The notes under the pieces are model-generated. The model worked only from the letters and a program-made list of their open reading frames with translations. It was not told the DNA's origin and searched no databases. The position numbers were made by a program, and so were the translations under genes. Of a stretch of DNA of 10,072 nucleotides, positions 1 through 7,131 are shown one piece after another; position 1 is the stretch's first letter; each line of letters starts with the position of its first letter. The stretch spans positions 1-10,072 of the forward strand of contig USPB01000062.1 in assembly GCA_900556405.1 (NCBI GenBank). The letters are read 5' to 3'. This DNA comes from an uncultured Actinomyces sp. GTDB lineage: Bacteria > Actinomycetota > Actinomycetes > Actinomycetales > Actinomycetaceae.

Positions 1-1086
1 GACGCGGTCGAACTCGAGGTTGCCGCCGATGACTGCGGGGTGCAGGGCGCCGGGCGCGCTCACGATGTCCTGGCGGACCTCCATGAGGTCGGCGACGCGC
101 TCGCCCGAGGCGCCGGCGCGCGAGATTCGGCCCGTGTACTTGGCCATGTCGCGCAGAGGCTTCATGGCGGTGCGCAGGTAGGAGGTGAACAGGACGAGGT
201 CGCCCACGCTCATCGCGCCGCTGAGCACGCGCAGGCCGCCGCCGACGAGCACGATCGCGGTGGCGATGCCGACGAGTAGGTCCGTGGAGCGCTCCAGGCG
301 GGCGGCCAGGCGCAGGGACTTCACGCCCTGACGGACGGCCTTGCCGTTTGCCCCGCCGAAGCGCCCGGCTATGTAGTCCTCCAACCCGTAGGCCTGGACG
401 ACGGGGATCGAGGCCAGGGACTCCTGGGCGGTGTTCGCCAGCTGGCCCTCCCCCTTGCGGGTGCGACGCGCGGCGGCTGTGATGCGCTGGGAGGATCCGC
501 GCGACACGAACAGGAAGAGCGCGACGGCCACAACGACCACGACCGCGAGCAGCGGGTCGAGGACCACCATGACGATGACCATGACGAGCAGCGTCGCGGT
601 ATTGGCCAGGAGCGGCAGTCCGGCCGTGATGGCCACTTCCTGCAGCCGGTTCACGTCACCGACGATGCGCTGGACCGTGTCGGCGCTGCGGTTGCGCGCG
701 TGAAACTGCTGGGACAGGCCCTGCACGTGGCGGAACACGCGGGCTCGCAACGACTGGGCGACACGCGAGCCCACCAGCGCGAAGCACACCGTAGCCATGT
801 AGTTCGAGGCCGCACGCAGGCCGACGATAACGACCAGCAGCCCGGCGCAGGCGACGATCATGGGGGCCGCAGACCACGGGCCTTCTCCGCGGTGCAGCGC
901 CACCTCAACGACCGAGTCGATGACGATCTTCATCGGCCAGGGCTCCATGACGCGGAACACGACATCCAGGAGCAAAGCCACAATGCCCCCGGCGATCAGT
1001 CCGCGATGGGGACGCACGTCGGGACCCACGAGGCGCAGAGTCCGCGACAGCGCCCCCAGGTTGTTTTTCTTGCTGATCGGCGCCAT
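1..1086 (-). CDS. ABC exporter, transmembrane domain (3'-truncated by window edge)
   Basis: This is the membrane part of a type I (exporter-fold) ABC transporter. The first 362 codons are present and the ATP-binding domain lies beyond the left edge. The start is ATG at 1086, one base after the upstream gene's TGA. Hydrophobic segments sit near residues 29-47, 74-99, 153-174, 178-196 and 268-308, matching the six-helix exporter fold. Helices 3 and 4 are joined by a very short turn around LDPLL. Residues 216-240 contain the usual exporter segment NTAQESLASIPVVQAYGLED, which carries the second cytoplasmic coupling region. The visible end, GNLEFDRV, is the first strand of the nucleotide-binding domain, so the protein is probably a TMD-NBD half-transporter acting as a dimer. 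Walker A, signature and Walker B motifs cannot be checked here. Linkage to three glycosyltransferases suggests export of a glycolipid or glycan precursor, but lipid or peptide substrates are not excluded. The family call is strong; the substrate is inference. Confidence 0.9.
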   Translation of the reverse strand, partial: MAPISKKNNLGALSRTLRLVGPDVRPHRGLIAGGIVALLLDVVFRVMEPWPMKIVIDSVVEVALHRGEGPWSAAPMIVACAGLLVVIVGLRAASNYMATVCFALVGSRVAQSLRARVFRHVQGLSQQFHARNRSADTVQRIVGDVNRLQEVAITAGLPLLANTATLLVMVIVMVVLDPLLAVVVVVAVALFLFVSRGSSQRITAAARRTRKGEGQLANTAQESLASIPVVQAYGLEDYIAGRFGGANGKAVRQGVKSLRLAARLERSTDLLVGIATAIVLVGGGLRVLSGAMSVGDLVLFTSYLRTAMKPLRDMAKYTGRISRAGASGERVADLMEVRQDIVSAPGALHPAVIGGNLEFDRV

Positions 1087-1087
1087 C

Positions 1088-2203
1088 TCAGGCCTCCACC
1101 AGCTCAAGCACGCGCCCCACAACGCCCTCCCACGAGTGGCGTTCCTCGGCGGCGAGGCGAGCCTGCGCACCCAGCTCGGTGCGACGTTCCGGGTCCTGAG
1201 CGAGGGCGTCGATCGCACGAGCGAGCACAGCCGTATCGGACGGCGGCACGAGGACGCCGCAGCCCAGTAGGGCCACGGGGATCTGTCCGAGCGCGCTGGC
1301 GACGACGGGCAGGCCGGCCGCCATGTACTCATAAACCTTCAGGGGCGAGAAATAGTGGTCGGCCTCGTCTGCGGGCGCCGGGTAGGGCGCGACCGCGATG
1401 GCGGAACCCTCCAGGTGGGAGGGAACCTCGTGCGGAGCGACGGCACCGCGGAAATCCACGTCCACGCCGGCTGCGCGCGCCGCCTCCTCGAGAGCCTCGC
1501 GCTGGGGACCGTCACCAATGATGCGCAGGTCCCACGGGGACGAGGCCAGGGCGCGCGCCCCGATGAGGTGCTCCACCCCGTGCCAGGGCTTGAGCGTGCC
1601 CACGAAGGTGACGACCACGCGGCCGGCCTCCTCCGTCACGGGAGTGATCCGGTTCGTGTCGACGCCGTTGGGGACGGTGTGGGCACGCTCCGTGCCCGTC
1701 ATCTCCTCCACCCAGGCGCGCACCGGGTCCGACACGCAGATGATCGCACGCGCCGCACCCGACTGCTCCACGAGCGCGGACCGCGCTCCAGCCTCGTCAT
1801 CCAGGCGACGATGACGACGCTGCTCCTCGATGAGGGGCGCGTTCACCTCGAGGATCCCGCGCACACCACTGCCCTTCGCAAGGGACGCGAGCGCCGTGGA
1901 GAACAGCGAGTAGCGCTCCCACACGAGGTCCGGGGCGCTCTTCGCAACGCGCTGCGCGATCGCGCGCGAGGCCTGGGCCTGGGCGCGCTCGCGGTCGCCC
2001 GCGCCGTCCGCATCGAGCGGGTACTCGACGGTAGGCACGTCGGCCAGGTCGGCGGGGACACGGTCCCCCATGCGCACGGCGTGGATCTCCACGTCGTGGC
2101 CGCGGCGCACGAGCTCGCGCACGACGTCCTGGATGTGGACGGAGGCTCCCTTGGTTCCGAAAACCGGGATGCCGGGGTCAGCACAGATGTAGGCGATACG
2201 CAT
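1088..2203 (-). CDS. GT4-family glycosyltransferase (GT-B fold)
   Basis: A 371-residue retaining glycosyltransferase of the GT4 type, expected to act at the cytoplasmic face on a nucleotide-sugar donor. The N-terminal Rossmann half begins MRIAYICADPGIPVFGTKGA. Its Gly-rich GTKGAS loop (residues 16-21) and HIQDVVREL helix belong to the acceptor-side domain. The donor-side half has PNGVD (178-182), VGTLKPWHGVEHL (201-213), with the Lys expected to contact phosphate, and SPLKVYEYMAAGLPVVAS (286-303). The Glu at 292 is the second acidic residue of the GT4 EX7E signature. The first is replaced (Tyr/Phe at 284-285), a variant also found in GT4 proteins of the SPLKLFEYM type. There is no signal peptide or membrane segment. 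The start ATG shares its A with the TGA of the preceding gene, and one base separates its own stop from the exporter ATG, so translation is probably coupled. Donor, acceptor and linkage are unknown. Confidence 0.88.
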   Translation of the reverse strand: MRIAYICADPGIPVFGTKGASVHIQDVVRELVRRGHDVEIHAVRMGDRVPADLADVPTVEYPLDADGAGDRERAQAQASRAIAQRVAKSAPDLVWERYSLFSTALASLAKGSGVRGILEVNAPLIEEQRRHRRLDDEAGARSALVEQSGAARAIICVSDPVRAWVEEMTGTERAHTVPNGVDTNRITPVTEEAGRVVVTFVGTLKPWHGVEHLIGARALASSPWDLRIIGDGPQREALEEAARAAGVDVDFRGAVAPHEVPSHLEGSAIAVAPYPAPADEADHYFSPLKVYEYMAAGLPVVASALGQIPVALLGCGVLVPPSDTAVLARAIDALAQDPERRTELGAQARLAAEERHSWEGVVGRVLELVEA

Positions 2204-3411
2204 CAGAGGGTCTCCTCATCACTTTCAAGGCGGGCAAGGGCAGATGCCTGGCGGCGCGAGTCGTAGTGCTCCTCGATGAGCGCGCGCGCCCCACGCGCCA
2301 GCTCCACGACGGGGGTGGCACCGGAGGCGATGTCCGCGAGCGCCTGCGCGATCGATTCCGGGGAGCCCGGGGGAAGGAGGACACCCGAGCGGCCGTTGAT
2401 GATGACCTCGGGGATCGCGGTGACGACGGTGGCCACGACGGGCGTGCCCACGGCCATGGATTCGAGGATGACGGTGGGCAGGCCGTCGATGTTGCCGTCC
2501 GAGCCGGGGATGCAGGGGGCGACGAACACGTCGGCACCCTCAAGGGCTTCACGCACCTCGCTTTGGGTGCGCGCCCCGCACAGGCGGCACGAGGCGGTGA
2601 GGCCTCGCTCCTCGATGCGCCTGGCGAGGTCGTCCTTGAGGTCTCCCTCGCCGATGATCGAGGCATCGACCGCCACTCCTTGATCTCGCAGGATCGCGAG
2701 CGCGTCGATGAGGTCCGCGAAGCCCTTCTTTTCGACGAGGCGCCCCACCGCGACGACGCGCAGCGTGCCCGTGGCGGGCTCGGGGTCTCGGTAGGAAAAG
2801 CGGGCCAGTTCGAGGGCGTTGCGCTGCAGGACGAGGCGCGCGCCCGTGCCCTCTAGCACGCGCTCGAGGTAGTCCATGTTGTACTGCGAGATCGCAATGA
2901 CCTGGGCGGCGTCCGCGCAGATGCGGCGCAGCAGGTCAACGTCGACGGACTCGTGGTAGATGTCCTTGGCGTGTGTGGTGACCGTGAAGGGGATGCCGCT
3001 CAGGGACGAGGCGATCCAGGCGGTCCGCCCGGCCAGGGAAGCGAAGTGGGCGTGCAGGTGGGTGATGCCGTCCTCGCGTGCAGCGAGGGCGAGAGCGATG
3101 CCCTGGGCGACGTCGTCGGCAGGCAACGAAGCGATGGCCGGCATGAGAGCGGCGAAGCGGGTGCGCATCTCCTCGTCGGCGAGGCCGGAGGTGAGGATGT
3201 TCCACATCTCGGAGGCCTTGCGGGGGCGCGGCACCCAGCTTACGGGTGCCTCGACGTACGCAATCTCGGGGTGGAAGCGTGTGTCGGTGGTCGGACGCAG
3301 CGCGTAGATACGCTGGTCCTGGCCCATGTCTTGGCGGGCGAGCATCTCGGTGACCACGAAGGTCTCGGAGAAGCGGGGGTACACCTTGAGGACGTAGCCG
3401 ATGCGGGTCAT
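2203..3411 (-). CDS. GT4-family glycosyltransferase, WcaL/AmsK-like
   Basis: A 402-residue GT-B glycosyltransferase. The opening MTRIGYVLKVYPRFSETFVV is characteristic of the colanic acid/amylovoran-type subgroup (WcaL, AmsK), in which the YPRxSETF segment is highly conserved. Other motifs are HLHAHFAS (118-125), TTHAKDIY (145-152), the donor-domain loop VGRLVEKKGFADLI (222-235) and NIDGLPTVILESMAVGTPVV (307-326). Asp309 and Glu317 occupy the two acidic positions of the EX7E signature. The protein has no signal peptide or membrane helix, so it is presumably cytosolic or peripheral. Its start ATG lies inside the end of the upstream gene (ATGA overlap, 3408-3411), with GGAGA a few bases upstream as a plausible ribosome binding site. 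Its stop shares one base with the next ATG. This firmly places it in one operon with its neighbours. The motif set supports polysaccharide or glycolipid assembly, but the sugar cannot be inferred. Confidence 0.9.
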   Translation of the reverse strand: MTRIGYVLKVYPRFSETFVVTEMLARQDMGQDQRIYALRPTTDTRFHPEIAYVEAPVSWVPRPRKASEMWNILTSGLADEEMRTRFAALMPAIASLPADDVAQGIALALAAREDGITHLHAHFASLAGRTAWIASSLSGIPFTVTTHAKDIYHESVDVDLLRRICADAAQVIAISQYNMDYLERVLEGTGARLVLQRNALELARFSYRDPEPATGTLRVVAVGRLVEKKGFADLIDALAILRDQGVAVDASIIGEGDLKDDLARRIEERGLTASCRLCGARTQSEVREALEGADVFVAPCIPGSDGNIDGLPTVILESMAVGTPVVATVVTAIPEVIINGRSGVLLPPGSPESIAQALADIASGATPVVELARGARALIEEHYDSRRQASALARLESDEETL

Positions 3412-4577
3412 TGGAGGTCTCCATCGTTGGCGGGGGCGATCAGGGTCATAGCGGCGTGCGCGGCGGCGGCGAGGCCCCCGCGGGCGATGCGGGACCGGTC
3501 GGTCCGCGTGGTGACGGCACCGTTCAGCCAGCGGGACAACGCCTCGGGCGTGGCGTCGGCCTGGCTGAGGGTGTCGATGAGGTGGGCGCCCGCGAGAGCC
3601 CGGGCGCGGATGGTCTGTTCGAGGCGCGGAACCTCACGCGGGACGATGAGGGCGGGGGTGTCGGCGGCGAGGATTTCGCAGACCGTGTTGTATCCCCCCA
3701 TGGAGATGACGGCGGCGGCCTCGCGGATGCGGTGGGCCAGGCCCGGGCATGTGCGCACGACGGTGGTCGTGGGGCCGGCCAGGGAGCGGGCGCGTTCCAT
3801 GCTCGCGTCGTCGAGCTGGGGTCCGGCGACGACGAGGTGGTCGTGTCCCTCGGGCATGCGGGCGCCAGCCGCGGCCTCGACGATGCGCCCGCCATCGGAG
3901 CCTCCTCCGACCGTCGTCAGCACGAAGGGGCGCTTGATCGGGCCGGGGTGGGGATCCACGTCGGTGCGGCCGTCGGCCAGATAGCCGGTGAAGATCGAGC
4001 GGGACGCGAGGGCGGCGGGTACCTCCCCCGTCGAGGTCGCGTCGTGGATGGAGGGATCGCCGAAGATCCACACCTGGTCGATCAGGCCGTCCAGGATCGA
4101 GGCACCTCCCAGATCGGCCCATTCCCGCGCGGCCACGGTGGGTTCGTCGAGGATGTCACGCAGCCCCAGGACGACGCGTGCCTGGGGGCGGGAGCGCTTG
4201 AGGGCGCGCAGCGGGGCCTCAAGTTCGCGGCCCACGCCCAGAGGGTGGCGGTCGACGACGACGAGGTCGGGGGAAAAGGCCACGAGAGCGGACTCGAGGA
4301 GGGCCGAGCGCAGAGCGAGGGTATCGGAGAGCGAACCGGACAGGCGGCGGGGAACGTACGCGCCATTCTTCTTCGCGATGCCGGGCAGGGCCAGCCAGTC
4401 GAAGCCCTCGGGCAGGGTGAACAGCGGGTTGTGGGCCAGGCCGGAGACGATGAGTCCGCGCACCGCTTCCCCGGCGATGCGCGCGGCAATGTGATGCGCG
4501 AGAGCAAGGTTGCGCTTCACGTGCCCCAAGCCCTGGGAATCGTGGCTGTAGAGGAGCACTGACAGTGGCGGTGTCAA
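3408..4577 (-). CDS. GT28/MurG-like predicted glycosyltransferase (COG4671-type)
   Basis: A 389-residue protein resembling MurG/GT28-type GT-B enzymes. The N-terminal half starts LSVLLYSHDSQGLGHVKRNL, the Gly-His loop expected in GT28 acceptor domains. It continues with a region typical of COG4671 predicted glycosyltransferases (LVVVDRHPLGVGRELEAPL, near 105-123). The C-terminal donor half has TTVGGGSDGG (221-230), ISMGGYNTVCEIL (291-303) and IVPREVPRLEQTIRA (311-325), equivalents of the MurG GG-N-x-x-E and EQ-x-x-R-A donor-binding motifs. I chose the TTG at 4577 as start. It has AAAGGA at 4585-4590, seven bases upstream, and gives a protein that begins just before the first beta strand. A longer frame from TTG at 4625 adds 16 residues but has no ribosome binding site. 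The gene is first in the operon and overlaps the next gene by 4 nt. It is not MurG itself, since no division-cell-wall genes surround it. Substrates are unknown. Confidence 0.85.
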   Translation of the reverse strand: MTPPLSVLLYSHDSQGLGHVKRNLALAHHIAARIAGEAVRGLIVSGLAHNPLFTLPEGFDWLALPGIAKKNGAYVPRRLSGSLSDTLALRSALLESALVAFSPDLVVVDRHPLGVGRELEAPLRALKRSRPQARVVLGLRDILDEPTVAAREWADLGGASILDGLIDQVWIFGDPSIHDATSTGEVPAALASRSIFTGYLADGRTDVDPHPGPIKRPFVLTTVGGGSDGGRIVEAAAGARMPEGHDHLVVAGPQLDDASMERARSLAGPTTTVVRTCPGLAHRIREAAAVISMGGYNTVCEILAADTPALIVPREVPRLEQTIRARALAGAHLIDTLSQADATPEALSRWLNGAVTTRTDRSRIARGGLAAAAHAAMTLIAPANDGDLQ

Positions 4578-4584
4578 GGTCTCG

Positions 4585-4590
4585 TCCTTT
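4585..4590 (-). promoter_or_regulatory. Ribosome binding site deciding the TTG start at 4577
   Basis: Read on the minus strand, AAAGGA stands seven bases before a TTG codon. This is the only Shine-Dalgarno-like match near the 5' end of the GT28-like gene. It supports the shorter 389-residue protein over the in-frame TTG at 4625, whose upstream bases (CTTTTCGTAG) show no purine-rich site. Confidence 0.6.
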
Positions 4591-4648
4591 CCGTGTCGGT
4601 GATCGTTAGTGACCAGAATGCCCAACTACGAAAAGACCAGGATGAGAG

Positions 4649-4672
4649 CATCATGAGAACACTCTCATGATG
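4649..4672. promoter_or_regulatory. Perfect 10-bp inverted repeat, probable operator
   Basis: Two 10-base arms, CATCATGAGA and its exact reverse complement, flank a 4-base spacer ACAC. The inner part, TGAGA-N4-TCTCA, resembles the 14-bp palindromes bound by LacI-family sugar repressors of actinobacteria (CebR-type sites). However, the central CG typical of that family is absent. An extra partial half-site, ATGAGAG at 4642-4648, lies 11 bases (about one helical turn) before ATGAGAA at 4653-4659. There is no T-run after the stem on either strand, so it does not look like a terminator. Lying about 210 bp before the PTS start and about 72 bp before the glycosyltransferase start, it could control either gene. 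No regulator gene is present in the window. The repeat is seen directly; operator function is inference. Confidence 0.6.
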
Positions 4673-4804
4673 GTTGACCAGCGACGATGGGCACGGAAGG
4701 ACGCCGAGCAACACCGCCTGATGACCCGATAGGGAGCCCGGGCCTCGTTACTGAAAAAGCCCCGATAATCACCGAGAGATTACTGTGAGATACCCCTTCG
4801 GGTC

Positions 4805-4833
4805 TTTCAGCATTTGTTCAAACATGCTAATTG
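4805..4833 (+). promoter_or_regulatory. Weak candidate promoter for the PTS gene
   Basis: TTTCAG at 4805-4810 and TAATTG at 4828-4833 are separated by 17 bases, and a TGC directly before the second element gives an extended -10. The -35 match is poor (about three of six). If used, transcription would start near 4840, giving an untranslated leader of about 43 bases before the GTG at 4883. This is a guess from consensus only. Confidence 0.3.
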
Positions 4834-4868
4834 TCAAGAGTCGCATTCAGCGTCGAATCCTCATCCAC

Positions 4869-4876
4869 GGAAGGAG
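4869..4876 (+). promoter_or_regulatory. Strong ribosome binding site deciding the GTG start at 4883
   Basis: GGAAGGAG ends six bases before GTG at 4883. This near-ideal site decides the start of the PTS permease. An in-frame TTG at 4814 would add 23 residues (MFKHANCQESHSA...) that do not belong to the IIB domain and has no comparable upstream site. Confidence 0.85.
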
Positions 4877-4882
4877 TCCCCC

Positions 4883-6937
4883 GTGTCCAACACGGCACAG
4901 GAAATCCTCGATGCGGTCGGTGGTCCCGGCAACATCACCCACTTCACCCACTGCGCGACGCGTCTGCGCTTTGAACTCAACGACGCGTCGATCGTCGACA
5001 AGGACCGAGTCGAGGCCATTGATGGCGTCCTCGGCGCCGTCCCCCAGTCCGGTGACCGCTACCAGATCGTCATCGGCGGCGCGGTACAGTCCGTCTTTAA
5101 CGAGATCAATAACCTGCCGTCAATGAAGTCGGGTGCCGCCGCCTCGAACGACGATGTCAAGGCCGCCGCCCGCGCCAAGGCCCGCGGCAAGAACGCCATC
5201 GTCGACGCCTTCTTCGAGTACCTGTCGGACTCGTTCCGCCCGCTGCTACCCGTCTTGCTCGGCGCGTCCCTGATCCTGGCACTCCTCGCGGTGCTCGACG
5301 CCCTGCACGTCGTCGACACGCGCGCCCCTGTTATCCCCGCGTGGCTGGGCTACGTGAACTCCATGTGGCGCGCGGTCTTCTACTTCCTGCCCGCGATGGT
5401 CGCCTACAACGCCTCCAAGAAGCTGGACATCGACCCGTGGGTCGGCACGGCCGTCATCCTGTCGCTGCTCACCCCCAACTTCATCGGCCTGAGCAACGCG
5501 TCCTCGTTCAGCGAGACGACCTGTACGACGACAGAGCTCGGCTCCGAGCAGTGCGTCACCCAGATCGGCTCCCTGCCCCTGCAGCTGTCTGACTACGGCG
5601 GCCAGGTGTTCGTGCCGCTGCTGATGGTGCCGATCCTCGCACTGGTCTACAAGGGCCTGAAGAAGATCATTCCGGCGAACGTCCAGATGGTGTTCGTCCC
5701 TTTCATCTCCTTCATCGTCATCATGCCGCTGACCGCCTTCCTGATCGGCCCTCTGTCGATCTGGATCGGTAACGGCCTGGGCTCCGGCCTGGCCTGGCTC
5801 AACGGACACGCCCCCATCGTCTTCGCGATCATCATCCCGATCATCTACCCCTTCCTGGTGCCGCTCGGCCTGCACTGGCCCCTCAACGCCCTGCAGCTGG
5901 CTAACATTGCCGCGACGGGTTCGGACTTCATCCAGGGCCCCATGGGCGCCTGGAACTTCGCGTGCTTCGGCGCCACCGCCGGCGTTCTCTTCCTGTCGAT
6001 CCGCGACCGCGACACCGACATGCGCCAGACTGCTTCCGGCGCCCTGGCCGCGGGCCTCTTCGGCGGTATCTCCGAGCCGTCCCTGTACGGTATTCACCTG
6101 CGTTTCAAGCGCATCTACCCGCTCATGCTCACCGGCTGTGTCGTCGGCGGTCTGGTCATCGGTATCGGTGGCGGCGCGACGACAACCACCTTCGTGTTCA
6201 CCTCGCTGCTGACGATCCCCGTTTTCAGCCCCATGGCCGTCTACGCCCTGGGTGTCGCTGCCGCGTTCGTCACCGCGTTCCTGATGGTCGTGCTGTTCGA
6301 CTACCGCACGAAGGAACAGAAGGCGGAGGCTCGCGCGAAGAAGGCCCTGCTCAAGGACGACGCCCCCGCTCCCGCGCCTGCTGCCACCCCCGCTGCATCG
6401 GCTGCTGCGCCTGCCGCCGCTCCGGCGGCCGAGGCTGCTCCCGCTTTCAGCGACGAGGCGAAGGCTGATCTGACGCTCACCTCCCCCATGGCGGGGACGA
6501 TCGTTGCGCTGTCTGACGTGGCCGACGAGGCCTTCGCTGCCGGCGCTCTCGGCCCCGGCGTTGCCCTGTCCCCCGCCGCCGGCGCCGTCGTCGTTGCCCC
6601 GTGTGACGGCAAGGTGACGGTTGCTTTCCCGACCGGCCACGCATACGGCATTAAGTCCGCGTCCGGCGTCCAGGTACTCATCCACATTGGTATGGACACT
6701 GTGAAACTGGAGGGCCGAGGCTTCACGCCGCGCGTCGCGAAGGGCGACATCGTTCGCCGTGGTGATGTGCTGGCGCAGGTCGATTGGGACGTCATCCGTG
6801 AGGCCGGCTACGACACGGTCACCCCGATGGTCGTCACGAATAAGAAGAAGTTCGGCGAGATCACTCCGGCCGCTCCCGGCCCGGTGGGTATCACCGACAC
6901 GGTCGTGACGGTGTCCCCAAAGGAAGCCGCACAGTGA
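4883..6937 (+). CDS. PTS permease EIIBCA, beta-glucoside/sucrose/trehalose superfamily
   Basis: A 684-residue sugar phosphotransferase permease with domains in the order IIB, IIC, IIA. It imports a sugar across the membrane while phosphorylating it, using phosphate from HPr. IIB (about residues 1-80) carries the phosphorylated Cys24 in THCATRLRF. IIC (about 105-475) has multiple hydrophobic helices and the GISEPSLYG motif at 395-403, diagnostic of the glucose/glucoside superfamily. An Ala/Pro-rich linker (494-520) leads to a glucose-type IIA (about 530-660). There, His601 in LIHIGMDTVKL is the expected phosphorylation site and His586 in TGHAYGI its partner. The start is GTG at 4883 because of the GGAAGGAG ribosome binding site. 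The sugar cannot be fixed: no phospho-glycosidase, fructokinase or antiterminator gene lies next to it. A short segment at 207-230 of IIC holds two cysteines (213, 224) and looks like a loop insertion. A terminator follows immediately, so the gene appears monocistronic. Confidence 0.95.
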   Translation: MSNTAQEILDAVGGPGNITHFTHCATRLRFELNDASIVDKDRVEAIDGVLGAVPQSGDRYQIVIGGAVQSVFNEINNLPSMKSGAAASNDDVKAAARAKARGKNAIVDAFFEYLSDSFRPLLPVLLGASLILALLAVLDALHVVDTRAPVIPAWLGYVNSMWRAVFYFLPAMVAYNASKKLDIDPWVGTAVILSLLTPNFIGLSNASSFSETTCTTTELGSEQCVTQIGSLPLQLSDYGGQVFVPLLMVPILALVYKGLKKIIPANVQMVFVPFISFIVIMPLTAFLIGPLSIWIGNGLGSGLAWLNGHAPIVFAIIIPIIYPFLVPLGLHWPLNALQLANIAATGSDFIQGPMGAWNFACFGATAGVLFLSIRDRDTDMRQTASGALAAGLFGGISEPSLYGIHLRFKRIYPLMLTGCVVGGLVIGIGGGATTTTFVFTSLLTIPVFSPMAVYALGVAAAFVTAFLMVVLFDYRTKEQKAEARAKKALLKDDAPAPAPAATPAASAAAPAAAPAAEAAPAFSDEAKADLTLTSPMAGTIVALSDVADEAFAAGALGPGVALSPAAGAVVVAPCDGKVTVAFPTGHAYGIKSASGVQVLIHIGMDTVKLEGRGFTPRVAKGDIVRRGDVLAQVDWDVIREAGYDTVTPMVVTNKKKFGEITPAAPGPVGITDTVVTVSPKEAAQ

Positions 6938-6951
6938 GCCTGTGATGCGTC

Positions 6952-6990
6952 AGTGGTGGGCGAGCCGATTGGCTCGCCCACCACTTTTTA
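6952..6990 (+). terminator. Intrinsic terminator after the PTS gene
   Basis: The arm AGTGGTGGGCGAGCC (6952-6966) pairs perfectly with 6971-6985 across a GATT loop, followed directly by a T-run (6985-6989). The 15-bp GC-rich stem plus U-tract is a classical Rho-independent terminator. It begins 14 bases after the PTS stop codon and should insulate the downstream small ORF/protease module from PTS transcription. The T-run lies on the plus side only. Confidence 0.95.
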
Positions 6991-7037
6991 TTGCATCGGC
7001 GGTAACCGTGGTTCTTTCGTCGACACCGCGCATGTTC

Positions 7038-7067
7038 TTGCACAAGCGCAAGCGAGGCAACTAAACT
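7038..7067 (+). promoter_or_regulatory. Candidate sigma70-type promoter for the small ORF/protease module
   Basis: TTGCAC (7038-7043) and TAAACT (7062-7067) are spaced by 18 bases, each matching four of six positions of the housekeeping consensus (TTGACA, TATAAT). Transcription would begin near 7074, about 58 bases before the small ORF start at 7132. It lies just downstream of the PTS terminator, so the module probably has independent transcription. No operator-like repeat overlaps it. Confidence 0.5.
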
Positions 7068-7082
7068 GTTGACCATTCGGTT

Positions 7083-7105
7083 ACCTTGCCGCAGGAGTGC
7101 GAGGT
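7083..7105 (+). promoter_or_regulatory. Possible 5'-leader hairpin
   Basis: ACCTTGC at 7083-7089 can pair with GCGAGGT at 7099-7105 (seven pairs, one of them G-U) around a nine-base loop that contains AGGAG. It would form near the 5' end of the predicted transcript, upstream of the true ribosome binding site at 7116-7121. It is not followed by a T-run. A hairpin of this size can occur by chance, so regulatory meaning is only a possibility. Confidence 0.25.
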
Positions 7106-7131
7106 TCCACCTATCAAAGGAAAACGGAGCG

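Larger units (their letters stand above)
4578..4882. other. Divergent intergenic region, 305 bp
   Basis: This region separates the minus-strand glycosyltransferase operon from the plus-strand PTS gene, so it must hold both promoters. Visible items are a perfect inverted repeat at 4649-4672, an 8-bp GCCCGGGC palindrome at 4736-4743, a small ACCC/GGGT hairpin with a CTTC loop just before 4805, and a weak promoter-like pair at 4805-4833. I see no convincing -35/-10 pair for the minus-strand operon. I see no tRNA, no credible small ORF, and no LicT/SacY-type antiterminator RNA site overlapping a terminator ahead of the PTS gene. The A+T content rises clearly between about 4750 and 4860, as expected for a promoter zone. 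Confidence 0.7.

Noticed and set aside
3411..4562. Long plus-strand open frame opposite the GT28-like gene
   Set aside because: The product is Gly/Ala/Asp/Val-rich without any family motif, while the opposite strand carries clear GT28-type motifs and operonic overlaps. The same applies to 1355-2266 and 2953-3984.
4736..4743. GCCCGGGC palindrome as an operator
   Set aside because: Short GC-only palindromes are expected by chance in this base composition, and there is no flanking symmetry.
4814..4882. N-terminal extension of the PTS permease from TTG at 4814
   Set aside because: The GTG at 4883 has an ideal GGAAGGAG site six bases upstream and starts right at the IIB domain. The extra 23 residues overlap the likely promoter.
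4640..4882. Riboswitch or antiterminator RNA leader before the PTS gene
   Set aside because: No recognisable riboswitch core is present, and no antiterminator stem overlaps a terminator stem with a T-run. The inverted repeat at 4649-4672 lacks a T-run on either side.
5246..6685. Long open frame (479 codons) on the minus strand across the PTS gene
   Set aside because: It is an antisense shadow of a GC-rich gene. The translation is low-complexity (Arg/Gly/Asp/Gln-rich) with no domain motif, while the plus strand encodes a complete PTS permease.
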